DNA from: an uncultured Bacteroides sp.
GTDB taxonomy: Bacteria > Bacteroidota > Bacteroidia > Bacteroidales > Bacteroidaceae
Assembly: GCA_958453305.1 (NCBI GenBank)
Contig: CAUDXH010000002.1
Span: 62,001-126,000, forward strand
DNA: 64,000 nucleotides
Reading direction: 5' to 3'
This document shows positions 50,309 to 58,600 of this stretch, piece after piece. The notes below the pieces were generated by a model. It saw only the letters and a program-made list of their open reading frames with translations. It was not told where the DNA came from and ran no database searches. The translations under genes and the position numbers were made by a program. Numbering within the stretch: position 1 is the first letter of the stretch; every line of letters starts with the position of its first letter.

Positions 50309-51628
50309 TTATTTCTTATTGAATAATTCATCGCTCAAAGCCTGCAGAGCCTGCTTCTTGTCTTCTTCGCGGATCAAGAAAGAAATATTGTAGTTACTTC
50401 CTCCAAATGAAATCATGCGTACGGGGATGTCACGCATGGCGTCAAGAGCTTTTGCCTCAAATCCTACGTTTTCCCATTCCAAGTCGCCCACTACACAGAT
50501 GATACACATATTATGGTCAACAGTAACCGTACCGTATTTCTTTAAGTCATCAACAATTTCATTGAGGTGCTTGGTGTTATCAATTGACATCGATACGCCT
50601 ACTTCCGATGTACAAACCATATCAATCGGAGTCTGGTAGCTTTCAAAGATTTCGAAAACTTTGCGCAGGAACCCGTGAGCCAGTAACATACGGCTTGATT
50701 TGATTTTAATGGCTGTAATATTATCTTTGGCTGCAACAGCTTTTATTTTACCTTTTTCAGTTTCGTTTGAAATCAATGTTCCCGGAGCCGTTGGTTCCAT
50801 GGTGTTCAGCAGTCTTACCGGAATATTGGCATACTTGGCTGGCTGGATGCAAGTAGGGTGCAGGATTTTTGCTCCGAAGTATGCCAGTTCGGCAGCTTCT
50901 TCAAAATGCAGCTGACGTACCGGAGAAGTTTTGTCTACGATACGCGGGTCGTTATCGTGCATTCCGTCAATGTCTGTCCAAATCTGGATTTCAGAAGCGT
51001 TGCAAGCAGCCCCAATCAGTGAAGCGGTATAGTCACTTCCTCCACGCTGCAAGTTATCGGTTTCGCCATATGCATTGCGGCAGATGAAACCTTGAGTAAT
51101 ATAAATTTCATAGCCCGGATTGGCTTCCAGCTGCAAGTTCAGTTTCTCGCGGATATAAGTTAAATCCGGTTCACAATTTTTGTCTGTACGCATAAATTCC
51201 AATGCAGGAATCAAGACCGTTTTTACTCCCTGCTCACACAGATAATTGGTTACCATGTTTGTTGAAATGATTTCCCCTTGTGCAAGAATCACTTTTTCTT
51301 CAAACAGAGTAAAAATATCTTTGGTATATGAACGAATATAATCGAATACGGATTTTACCAAATCCAGTGTTTTGTTTTTATATTCTTCAGTAGAATAAAG
51401 TTCCTCAATATGCTGTTTGTATTTGGCTTCCAGCTTATTGATAACCTCATTCGCACCTTCGGGATTTTTCTTGTACAGATAATCCGAAATCTCAACCAAG
51501 GTATTGGTCGTACCTGACATGGCAGAAAGAACAACGATTTTTTGTTCACCGTCAGTAATCAATTTGGCTACATCCTTCATTCTTTGTGCAGAACCTACAG
51601 ATGTTCCTCCAAACTTTAAAACTTTCAT
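50309..51628 (-). CDS. lysC: Aspartate kinase
   Basis: Phosphorylates aspartate, the first step toward lysine, threonine and methionine. It is a monofunctional enzyme of 439 residues. The kinase domain starts MKVLKFGGTSVGSAQRMKDV, and GGSDYTASLIGAA and IWTDIDGMHDNDPR bind nucleotide and aspartate. Two ACT domains for feedback follow (about 300-435: KAVAAKDNITAIKIKS and GDLEWENVGFEAKALD). No lysine riboswitch-like leader is apparent; the mRNA leader is about 44 bases from the -7 box at 51679. Confidence 0.96.
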   Translation of the reverse strand: MKVLKFGGTSVGSAQRMKDVAKLITDGEQKIVVLSAMSGTTNTLVEISDYLYKKNPEGANEVINKLEAKYKQHIEELYSTEEYKNKTLDLVKSVFDYIRSYTKDIFTLFEEKVILAQGEIISTNMVTNYLCEQGVKTVLIPALEFMRTDKNCEPDLTYIREKLNLQLEANPGYEIYITQGFICRNAYGETDNLQRGGSDYTASLIGAACNASEIQIWTDIDGMHDNDPRIVDKTSPVRQLHFEEAAELAYFGAKILHPTCIQPAKYANIPVRLLNTMEPTAPGTLISNETEKGKIKAVAAKDNITAIKIKSSRMLLAHGFLRKVFEIFESYQTPIDMVCTSEVGVSMSIDNTKHLNEIVDDLKKYGTVTVDHNMCIICVVGDLEWENVGFEAKALDAMRDIPVRMISFGGSNYNISFLIREEDKKQALQALSDELFNKK

Positions 51629-51678
51629 GTTGCGTTTCGAATTTTTAAATTGTTTGTTAATCAGTTTATTTTCGGAGG

Positions 51679-51686
51679 CAAATGTA
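51679..51686 (-). promoter_or_regulatory. -7 promoter box for lysC
   Basis: Minus-strand TACATTTG, exact TAnnTTTG, 51 bases upstream of the lysC ATG. Confidence 0.6.
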
Positions 51687-51758
51687 ATAATAAAAAGCTG
51701 ATATTCGGTGCTTTTTCTTGTTTTTTTATTATCTCCGGTTTAAATATCTTGTCTTGTG

Positions 51759-52436
51759 TCAATCATTTACCTTCATTAGCTGATGTTCGGAACACTGATA
51801 GACGGTTCCCGGATATTCAGTCAGCAAATTCAGGTTATGGGTTGTCATGATGATGGCCGATCCTTGTTCGCAAATTCCTTTCAGAAGTTCCACTATCTTT
51901 CTTCCGGTTTCTACATCCAAATTGCCGGTGGGTTCATCTGCCAGAATGATATCCGGCTTGTTTAGGATGGCTCGGGCAATGACAATGCGTTGCTGTTCTC
52001 CTCCAGAAAGTTCATTAGGCATTTTGTAGCCTTTGTTTTCCATTCCTACCTGCTCCAATACCTCTTGGATGCGGTTGTTTATTTCAGTCTGGTTCTTCCA
52101 TCCGGTAGCCTTCAGTACAAAAGTCAGATTTTCTTTCACATTGCGGTCGGTAAGGAGCTGGAAATCCTGAAATACAATTCCCAATTTACGGCGGAGAGAG
52201 GCTATCTGTTTTTCTTTGATGCTCCGCATATTGTAACCTAACACCCGCGCGTTTCCGTCGTGAATGTCAAGTTCTCCGTAAATGGTCTTAAGGAAAGTCG
52301 ACTTTCCGCTTCCCACCTTACCGATGAGGTACACAAATTCACCTTTATTCAGTGTGAAGTTAACCTCACTTAATATAGTCTGCTCCTGCTGGTTGATGCA
52401 GACGTTTTGATAAGAAATAAGTTCTTGTTCTTCCAT
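51759..52436 (-). CDS. ftsE: FtsE-like ABC transporter ATP-binding protein
   Basis: A 225-residue ATPase of the FtsE group. It has Walker A LIGKVGSGKSTFLKTIYGEL, Q-loop VFQDFQLL, signature LSGGEQQRI, Walker B IILADEPTGNLD and the H-loop TTHN. FtsE with FtsX drives peptidoglycan hydrolases at the division site. ftsX is not next to it. It is the last gene of the hisHAF-IE transcript, starting four bases after hisIE from the ATG at 52436; an in-frame start at 52463 overlaps hisIE. Other small exporter ATPases have similar motifs, so the FtsE name is likely but not certain. Confidence 0.88.
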   Translation of the reverse strand: MEEQELISYQNVCINQQEQTILSEVNFTLNKGEFVYLIGKVGSGKSTFLKTIYGELDIHDGNARVLGYNMRSIKEKQIASLRRKLGIVFQDFQLLTDRNVKENLTFVLKATGWKNQTEINNRIQEVLEQVGMENKGYKMPNELSGGEQQRIVIARAILNKPDIILADEPTGNLDVETGRKIVELLKGICEQGSAIIMTTHNLNLLTEYPGTVYQCSEHQLMKVND

Positions 52437-52440
52437 TGGC

Positions 52441-53058
52441 TTAGTGTTTTTTCCAAGTCTCACTGTGGCGCTCTTTTAACTCGCGTGCCAAATCTTCAAT
52501 GCGGTATCCTTTTGATGTGAGCAATACAATCAGGTGATACAGCAAGTCGGCTCCTTCATATATGAGGCGTTCGTCGGTTCCGTTGCAGGCTTCAATCACC
52601 GTTTCAACAGCTTCTTCACCTACCTTTTGTGCCATCTTGTTTACTCCTGATTTAAACAGACTGGTGGTGTATGATTTTTCGGGCATTTCTGCATGACGTT
52701 TATCGATAAAATCTTGCAGTTCTTTTAGGAACATTACGTCTTGTTTGTTTTTCTCTCCCCAGCAAGTATCGGTTCCTGTGTGGCATACCGGACCTTCCGG
52801 GACGGCTTTAATCAGCAGGGTGTCATGATCGCAGTCGGCTTTGATAGAAACCACGTTTAAAAAGTTTCCGCTTGTTTCTCCTTTGGTCCAAAGTCTGTTT
52901 TTTGTACGGCTGAAGAAGGTAACCTTTCCGGTTGCTACGGTTTTTTCATATGCTTCTTTATTCATAAAGCCTAACATCAAGACTTTCTGGGTATGTTCAT
53001 CTTGGATGATTGCAGGAATCAGTCCGTTCATTTTTTCAAAATCAAGTTCCATATTCAT
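52441..53058 (-). CDS. hisIE: Bifunctional phosphoribosyl-AMP cyclohydrolase / phosphoribosyl-ATP pyrophosphatase
   Basis: Catalyses steps 2 and 3 of histidine synthesis. It has 205 residues. The HisI domain (about 1-110) has VLMLGFMNKEAY, RTKNRLWTKGETSGN, DCDHDTLL and GPVCHTGTDTCW with the zinc ligands. The HisE domain (about 115-205) has KVGEEAVETVIEA and GADLLYHLIVLL. An ATG at 53052 could also be the start. Between hisF (39-base gap) and ftsE (four-base gap). Confidence 0.97.
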   Translation of the reverse strand: MNMELDFEKMNGLIPAIIQDEHTQKVLMLGFMNKEAYEKTVATGKVTFFSRTKNRLWTKGETSGNFLNVVSIKADCDHDTLLIKAVPEGPVCHTGTDTCWGEKNKQDVMFLKELQDFIDKRHAEMPEKSYTTSLFKSGVNKMAQKVGEEAVETVIEACNGTDERLIYEGADLLYHLIVLLTSKGYRIEDLARELKERHSETWKKH

Positions 53059-53097
53059 AATGCTTTAAGTATTTCTAATTTATTTTGCGCGGCCTCT

Positions 53098-53853
53098 TCA
53101 GCTTCTGACGGTAATGTGCTGGCTCTGCAGATAGCTTTTCAATTCGGGTATGGGTATTTCTCCGAAATGAAAAACACTGGCAGCCAAGGCTGCATCGGCT
53201 TTACCTAAAAGAAAAGCGTCGCGGAAATGTTCCGGTTTTCCGGCTCCTCCCGATGCGATGACAGGGATGGTCAGGCTGTTGCTTAATTCAGCAAGCATTT
53301 CATTGGCATATCCCTGCTTTACTCCATCGTGATCCATGCTGGTAAACAAGATTTCCCCGGCACCTCGTTCGCAAACCTCGTGCGCCCATTCGGTCAGGTA
53401 TCGTTCTGTTTCTATCCGTCCTCCGTTCAGGTAGCATTTCCATCCTTGAAGGGTTAGGCGTGCATCAATGGCGACCACACATACCTGTGACCCGAAGTGT
53501 TTGGCTATCTCATCAACAAGCTGTGGGTTCCGGATGGCTGCGGAATTGATAGAAACCTTGTCGGCTCCGGCATTTAGTAGCCTGTCAACATCGCTGAGTT
53601 CATGAATACCGCCTCCCACTGTAAAAGGAATATTTATTTCAGCCGCGATACGCTGCACCAGGTTAGTAAACGTTTTCCGTCCTTCATGACTGGCTGTAAT
53701 ATCGAGGTAAACCAGTTCGTCAGCTCCTTGTTCACTGTAGGTCTTTCCTAACTCAACAGGGTCGCCAGCTTGACGCAGGTTGATAAAGTTGGTACCTTTA
53801 ACCGTTTGTCCGTCTTTAATGTCCAGGCAGGGGATGATTCGTTTTGCTAACAT
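53098..53853 (-). CDS. hisF: Imidazole glycerol phosphate synthase cyclase subunit
   Basis: Cyclase half of the HisF-HisH complex that forms imidazole glycerol phosphate and AICAR. It is a 251-residue TIM barrel. The N-terminus MLAKRIIPCLDIKDGQTVKG carries the catalytic Asp, DITASHEGR and INSAAIRNPQLV are phosphate-site motifs, and DHDGVKQGY includes the second catalytic Asp. I start at the ATG at 53853; the in-frame TTG at 53865 overlaps hisA. Confidence 0.97.
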   Translation of the reverse strand: MLAKRIIPCLDIKDGQTVKGTNFINLRQAGDPVELGKTYSEQGADELVYLDITASHEGRKTFTNLVQRIAAEINIPFTVGGGIHELSDVDRLLNAGADKVSINSAAIRNPQLVDEIAKHFGSQVCVVAIDARLTLQGWKCYLNGGRIETERYLTEWAHEVCERGAGEILFTSMDHDGVKQGYANEMLAELSNSLTIPVIASGGAGKPEHFRDAFLLGKADAALAASVFHFGEIPIPELKSYLQSQHITVRS

Positions 53854-53857
53854 AGTT

Positions 53858-54580
53858 TTATTCAATGTAATTACTTAATTCTTTTAATGTGATTCGCCCT
53901 TCATAGAGTGCTTTTCCGAAAACCACTGCCGGAATGCCGGCATCATTCAGTGTGTGAATATCTTCCATGCCACTGATACCTCCGCTGGCAATCAGATACG
54001 TTTCGGGATGTGCCTGTAGAATCTGCTTATAAAGGGCTGTGGCTGGTCCGTTGAGCATACCGTCTTTGCTGATGTCGGTACACAGCACTTTGGTTACCCC
54101 TTTGCCGAGATGCTCATCAAGGAAGGGCATTAACTCTTGGGTACTTTCTTCTTTCCATCCGTTTACGGCTATTTTCCCGTTTTTTGTGTCTGCTCCTAAA
54201 ATGATTTTTTCGTTTCCATACGAGGCAAGCCAACGTTCGAATCGTGCCGGTTGCTTGATGGCAATGCTGCCTATAGTAACCATTTGGGCTCCGTTTTCAA
54301 AGGCTATAACTAAATCTTCATCACTTTTTATGCCTCCTCCAAAGTCTATTTTCAGAGAAGTCCGTCCGGCTATCTGGTCTAAAGTGCGGTAGTTGACTAC
54401 ATGCTGAGAGGCTGCTCCGTCTAAATCAACGATATGTAAACGCTGAATGCCATGAGCTTCCAGTTTAAGGGCAACTTCTACCGGATTTTCGTTGTAGATG
54501 CATTTTGAGCCGTAGTCTCCTTGTGAAAGACGGACACATTTGCCGTCTATTAAATCGATTGCAGGAATAAGTTCTATCAT
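53858..54580 (-). CDS. hisA: Phosphoribosylformimino-AICAR ribotide isomerase
   Basis: Isomerises ProFAR to PRFAR, a TIM-barrel enzyme of 240 residues homologous to hisF. Signatures: ELIPAIDLIDGKCVRLSQGD with the catalytic Asp at the start, HIVDLDGA, IDFGGGIKSDEDL, TIGSIAIKQP, CTDISKDGMLNGPA with the second Asp, and IASGGISGMEDI. It is 12 bases after hisH and four before hisF, a tight operon. Confidence 0.97.
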   Translation of the reverse strand: MIELIPAIDLIDGKCVRLSQGDYGSKCIYNENPVEVALKLEAHGIQRLHIVDLDGAASQHVVNYRTLDQIAGRTSLKIDFGGGIKSDEDLVIAFENGAQMVTIGSIAIKQPARFERWLASYGNEKIILGADTKNGKIAVNGWKEESTQELMPFLDEHLGKGVTKVLCTDISKDGMLNGPATALYKQILQAHPETYLIASGGISGMEDIHTLNDAGIPAVVFGKALYEGRITLKELSNYIE

Positions 54581-54592
54581 GAGCCGTTCTTT

Positions 54593-55183
54593 TTATAAAT
54601 TCAGAAAATTGGTAAGAATCTTTTCACCTATAGTTCCGCTTTTCTCGGGGTGAAACTGGGTGGCATAAAAGTTGTCTTTATGTAATGCCGCACTGAAAGG
54701 CTGTATATAATCGGTTACGGCACTTGTAAATTCGTTGACCGGAACATAATAACTGTGGACAAAGTAAACAAATTCTTCCTTTGTAAAGCCTTGAAACAAA
54801 CCGCTTGTGGTGTCTTTAATCGTGTTCCATCCCATATGAGGCACTTTTTCCTCATGGCATTGAGGAGTAAAGCGTTTTACGTCTGTGTCAAATACTCCTA
54901 AACAATCCACGTTTCCTTCTTCCGAGTGGCGGCATAGCAACTGCATTCCCAGGCAGATGCCCAGTACGGGCTGACGCAGTTCGCATATCAGTTTATCTAA
55001 GCCTTGTTTTCGCAAGTAATTCATGGTGGTTTCTGCTTCACCTACTCCGGGAAATATAACCTTATCGGCATGTAGCAGCTCTTCTTTGTTCGACGTTATT
55101 ACGGCTTCCACTCCTAAGCGTTTCAGTGCGTAGTTCACTGAAAACAAATTTCCGGCATTATATTTTATTATAGCAACTTTCAT
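54593..55183 (-). CDS. hisH: Imidazole glycerol phosphate synthase glutaminase subunit
   Basis: Class I glutamine amidotransferase that supplies ammonia to HisF. It has 196 residues. AIIKYNAGNLFSVNYALKRL is the usual N-terminus, the nucleophile Cys is in LGICLGMQLL, and the His-Glu pair is in ATQFHPEKSGTIG. The ATG at 55183 was chosen over an in-frame start at 55225, which adds a non-conserved tail and nearly reaches the -7 box at 55214. First gene of the second his cluster. Confidence 0.97.
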   Translation of the reverse strand: MKVAIIKYNAGNLFSVNYALKRLGVEAVITSNKEELLHADKVIFPGVGEAETTMNYLRKQGLDKLICELRQPVLGICLGMQLLCRHSEEGNVDCLGVFDTDVKRFTPQCHEEKVPHMGWNTIKDTTSGLFQGFTKEEFVYFVHSYYVPVNEFTSAVTDYIQPFSAALHKDNFYATQFHPEKSGTIGEKILTNFLNL

Positions 55184-55213
55184 GTTTGAAGATAAATTGA
55201 TATTCAATAAATG

Positions 55214-55221
55214 CAAATGTA
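55214..55221 (-). promoter_or_regulatory. -7 promoter box for hisHAF-IE-ftsE
   Basis: Minus-strand TACATTTG, exact TAnnTTTG, 31 bases upstream of the hisH ATG. Unlike hisG, no leader peptide or attenuator is seen here. Confidence 0.6.
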
Positions 55222-55488
55222 GCAATTTATAATATGATTTACTATAAATAATAACAAAAAGTTTGTTTTTTCGGGGAAAAGACTGAACATGTTTTCGGGT
55301 TGGGTACCGGTAAAGCTTATTTGATAAAAAAGTTTACGATGCTGCGGAAGGCATTGTTTCTACTTCCGTGCAGCTTGTTTCTACATTAGATATGGTATAT
55401 GCTGACCTAAGTTTGCTCAGGTATGGAGAAAAGTTGTCCGGTGGCTGGCATAAAATCAGTTTTTCCGGCTCTTAAAGTCAAAACAAAA

Positions 55489-55561
55489 CCTTTGGCTGTA
55501 TAAACAGAGGCTTTGTTTTTACAGCCAAAGGCTTTGTTTTTAGAAACAGAGCTTCTGTTTT
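55489..55561. repeat. Short direct and inverted repeats in the hisH-MATE gap
   Basis: cctttggctgta (55489-55500) is inverted at 55520-55531, and aggctttgttttta occurs at 55508-55521 and 55529-55542 with a degenerate third copy near 55548-55561. The gap 55226-55696 otherwise holds only the two promoters; a minus-strand 90-codon frame across it looks like translated repeat, not a gene. Confidence 0.6.
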
Positions 55562-55658
55562 GAGATTTCTTCGGCAGATTCTGTTTTTTCAGCCTGTGTA
55601 GACCTTGTTTTTTGTTTTGAATTCCAGTTAAAAACGAGTCATATTGGATGAAATGTTG

Positions 55659-55666
55659 TAATTTTG
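55659..55666 (+). promoter_or_regulatory. -7 promoter box for MATE transporter
   Basis: TAATTTTG, exact TAnnTTTG, 38 bases before the ATG at 55697. Confidence 0.55.
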
Positions 55667-55696
55667 CTTTCGTTTTCAATAATCAGGTAAAAAGAG

Positions 55697-57070
55697 ATGT
55701 GTATCAGTGTAAGTAAAAAAGGTTCTTCAAGCAGCGAAATGGATATGTTAAACGGACCTTTGTTTCAGAAGATTTTATGGTTTGCGCTTCCGATGGCAGC
55801 AAGCAGTTTGCTGCAAGAGTTGTTTAATTCAGTTGACGTGGCTGTGGTAGGACATTTTGTGGGAAGCAATGCCCTTGCGGCAGTAGGTAGTAATGCACCG
55901 GTAATAGGTTTGCTTATCAACTTGTTTGTCGGAATCTCTATGGGAGCCTGTGCGGTTATATCGAATCACATCGGTCAGCAGGATGAAAAGAGTATCCGGA
56001 ATGCTATCAATACGGTTACTTTGATTGCCGTTGGCAGCGGATGTTTTCTGCTGGTCTTGGGACTTGTGGTGGCACGTCCCATTCTGACTTGGATGGGGAC
56101 TCCTTCAGATGTGCTCGATGAAGCAGTGATGTATCTGCGTATTTATTTTTTAGGCATGCCTTTTATCATGGTCTTTAACTTTGGGGCAGCTATATTGCGC
56201 AGTATGGGGGATACCCGGCGTCCTCTTTATATATTAGTGGCTGCAGGAATCATCAATACACTCTTGAACCTGCTCTTTGTAATCTGTTTTCATATGGGGG
56301 TAGAGGGAGTAGCTGTGGCAACGGGAATAGCCAATCTGGTCAGCGCCTGTATTATTGTAAAGCTGTTGTGTATAGAGCGCGAGCCTTACCGGCTTCATTT
56401 TGACAAGATGAAGATTCACTCCTCAGAGCTGTGGCGAATGCTTCGCATTGGAATACCGGCAGGCGTGCAGGGTATGATTTTCTCTATTTCAAATGTAATC
56501 GTTCAATCGTCCATCAACAGTTACGGGGCAGATGCCATTGCCGGATCATCGGCGGCTTTGAATTTTGAGTATTATTGTTATTTTATCATACAGGGATTTA
56601 ACGGAGCTGCCATCAGTTTTATAGCCCAAAACTATGGAGCCGGAAAGATGAATCGTGTTCGTCGTGTCTTTTGGATCTGCATGGCAGCCAGTGTGTCTTT
56701 TTGTGCGTTTTTCAACTTGCTTTTTGCATGGCAAGACAATTTCTTCTTGAGCTTTTTCTCAAATGTGGCAGAAGTTCAGTATTATGGAGGGATACGTATG
56801 CACATCGTGCTGGCATTTCAGTTTATAGCTTGCAGTTATGAAATAGCGGGCTCTTCATTACGTGGTATGGGAAAGTCTATGACTCCAACCATCTTGACTG
56901 TATTTGGAACTTGTCTGCTTCGTATCGTATGGGTTTATGTGGTATGTTCGTATTGGAGAGGATATGATGTACTTATGACCGTTTACCCCGTTTCATGGAT
57001 ACTTACCGGGGTGCTGGTTTGCACGGCTTATTGGATGACGATAAGGAAAGCTGCACCGCTGAAGAGATAA
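55697..57070 (+). CDS. MATE-family efflux transporter
   Basis: A 457-residue inner-membrane protein with twelve predicted helices in two similar halves. It starts with the typical MDMLNGPLFQKILWFALPMA; DVAVVGHFVGSNALAAVGS and ISMGACAVISNHIGQQDEKS are family signatures in the first half, and GFNGAAISFIAQNYGAGKMN matches them in the second. MATE proteins export cationic drugs or metabolites using sodium or proton gradients. An ATG at 55739, just before the conserved region, is an alternative start. A separate unit from the RND operon that follows, 281 bases away. Confidence 0.95.
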   Translation: MCISVSKKGSSSSEMDMLNGPLFQKILWFALPMAASSLLQELFNSVDVAVVGHFVGSNALAAVGSNAPVIGLLINLFVGISMGACAVISNHIGQQDEKSIRNAINTVTLIAVGSGCFLLVLGLVVARPILTWMGTPSDVLDEAVMYLRIYFLGMPFIMVFNFGAAILRSMGDTRRPLYILVAAGIINTLLNLLFVICFHMGVEGVAVATGIANLVSACIIVKLLCIEREPYRLHFDKMKIHSSELWRMLRIGIPAGVQGMIFSISNVIVQSSINSYGADAIAGSSAALNFEYYCYFIIQGFNGAAISFIAQNYGAGKMNRVRRVFWICMAASVSFCAFFNLLFAWQDNFFLSFFSNVAEVQYYGGIRMHIVLAFQFIACSYEIAGSSLRGMGKSMTPTILTVFGTCLLRIVWVYVVCSYWRGYDVLMTVYPVSWILTGVLVCTAYWMTIRKAAPLKR

Positions 57071-57236
57071 AGACGGCTCTTTGTTAAAAAAATATTAATC
57101 CGGCTGTTTGTCAGGATGGGTGGATTCGTCTCTGAAAATTGTCTGTTGGTCGGATATAACGGGCAATCTGTAATAATTAGGCGTATTTTATGGTTATTGT
57201 TCGTTAAAGTGAGTATTTTACAACTATTTTTTTCCG

Positions 57237-57244
57237 TATATTTG
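57237..57244 (+). promoter_or_regulatory. -7 promoter box for RND efflux operon
   Basis: TATATTTG, exact TAnnTTTG; the implied start near 57251 leaves about a 100-base leader before the ATG at 57352. No regulator gene is adjacent. Confidence 0.6.
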
Positions 57245-57351
57245 CACCGTTAAAAACTATAATGGCTTAAAAAGTTTTCATTTATGAAGCCCGGTGTCCT
57301 GTCTTGTAACAGTCATCAGACTTCAATGGGTTTGGATATTATATTAATTTT

Positions 57352-58569
57352 ATGAATATGAACAAGAGTGTAAAAAGAAACAGAAGTTTTTCTTCTATCC
57401 GAATTTCCTTTTTGTCTTTAGGTCTTTCGGTATTGGCTGCTTGTGGCGGAGGCCAGAGCGGTATGAAAATGGGCGACGATCAGTTTGCTGTAGAAGCGGT
57501 AACTACAACTTCAAGTAGTCAGACTGAACAATATCCGGCAACGATTAAGGGTTTACAGGATATTGAAATCCGTCCGCAGGTTTCAGGATTTATCGTGAAG
57601 CTTTGTGTAGATGAAGGAGCAACAGTTCGTAAGGGACAAGCTTTGTTTCAAATAGACCCAACTCAATATAAGGCTGCATTTGATCAGGCTAAGGCTGCAG
57701 TAGCATCGGCAAAGGCAAACTTAGAGACTGTTACTTCAACAGAAGCCAATAAGAAGCTTCTTCACGAACAGCAGATCATCAGTGATTTTGAATATCAGAC
57801 AGCAAAAAACAACTTACTTTCTGCAAAAGCGAGTCTTGCTCAGGCTGAAGCTTCATACGCTGCCGCAAAACAAAACTTAGGTTTTTGTACAGTAACCAGT
57901 CCGTCGGATGGTGTGATAGGTACCTTTCCGTATCGTGTAGGTGCTCTGGTTAGCCCTTCTGTTGCTGAAGCATTGACTACCGTATCTCAGATTGGTGACA
58001 TGTATGTGTATTTCTCAATGACTGAAAAACAGTTGCTGAACCTGACTCGTGCCGGAGGTACATTGAAAGAACAGCTGGAAAAAATGCCGGCAGTGCAGTT
58101 GCAGCTCGCTGATGGAAGCATTTACAATGAAAAAGGAAAAATTGATGCAGTGAGTGGAGTTATTGACCAGACTACCGGCTCGGTAAGTATGCGTGCTATC
58201 TTCCCGAACAAGCAAAATATCCTGCGCAGTGGAGGTATGGCGAATGTGGTATTCCCTTACACCATGGAAAATGTGATTCTGATTCCTCAGAGTGCAACTC
58301 AGGAAATTCAGGATAAGAAGTTCGTTTATGTTCTTCAGGGAGACAATACATTGAAGCATACCGAAATTCAGATTTCAAATTTAAATGACGGCAAGAACTA
58401 CGTCGTAACCGGCGGATTGAAAGATGGCGATAAAATTGTTGTTGAAGGAATTCAGAATTTACAGGACGGGCAGAAAATTACTCCGATAACCCTTGCCGAA
58501 AGAGAAGCAAAATACCAGCAGGCATTGAAAGACCAGCATGAAGGTAACTTTGCTACAGCTTTTAATTGA
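57352..58569 (+). CDS. RND efflux periplasmic adaptor (AcrA/MexA family)
   Basis: Membrane-fusion protein of a tripartite pump, 405 residues. It is a lipoprotein: LSLGLSVLAAC is the lipobox. The lipoyl half-motifs are EIRPQVSGFIVKLCVDEGATV and CTVTSPSDGVIGTFPYRVGA. The intervening helical hairpin (about 100-170) is Ala/Lys-rich (FDQAKAAVASAKANLETV). Beta-barrel and membrane-proximal domains follow to the C-terminus. It is followed after 31 bases by the RND pump and then the outer-membrane factor. Confidence 0.96.
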   Translation: MNMNKSVKRNRSFSSIRISFLSLGLSVLAACGGGQSGMKMGDDQFAVEAVTTTSSSQTEQYPATIKGLQDIEIRPQVSGFIVKLCVDEGATVRKGQALFQIDPTQYKAAFDQAKAAVASAKANLETVTSTEANKKLLHEQQIISDFEYQTAKNNLLSAKASLAQAEASYAAAKQNLGFCTVTSPSDGVIGTFPYRVGALVSPSVAEALTTVSQIGDMYVYFSMTEKQLLNLTRAGGTLKEQLEKMPAVQLQLADGSIYNEKGKIDAVSGVIDQTTGSVSMRAIFPNKQNILRSGGMANVVFPYTMENVILIPQSATQEIQDKKFVYVLQGDNTLKHTEIQISNLNDGKNYVVTGGLKDGDKIVVEGIQNLQDGQKITPITLAEREAKYQQALKDQHEGNFATAFN

Positions 58570-58600
58570 TAAGAATATTGTTTTATAATAAAGGTATAAA

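Noticed and set aside
51629..51758. Lysine riboswitch upstream of lysC
   Set aside because: The leader is about 44 bases from the -7 box to the ATG, too short for a lysine riboswitch, and no L-box features were seen.
55407..55679. 90-codon minus-strand frame in the hisH-MATE gap
   Set aside because: It is translated repeat sequence (Lys/Asn-rich repeats) and crosses the MATE promoter.
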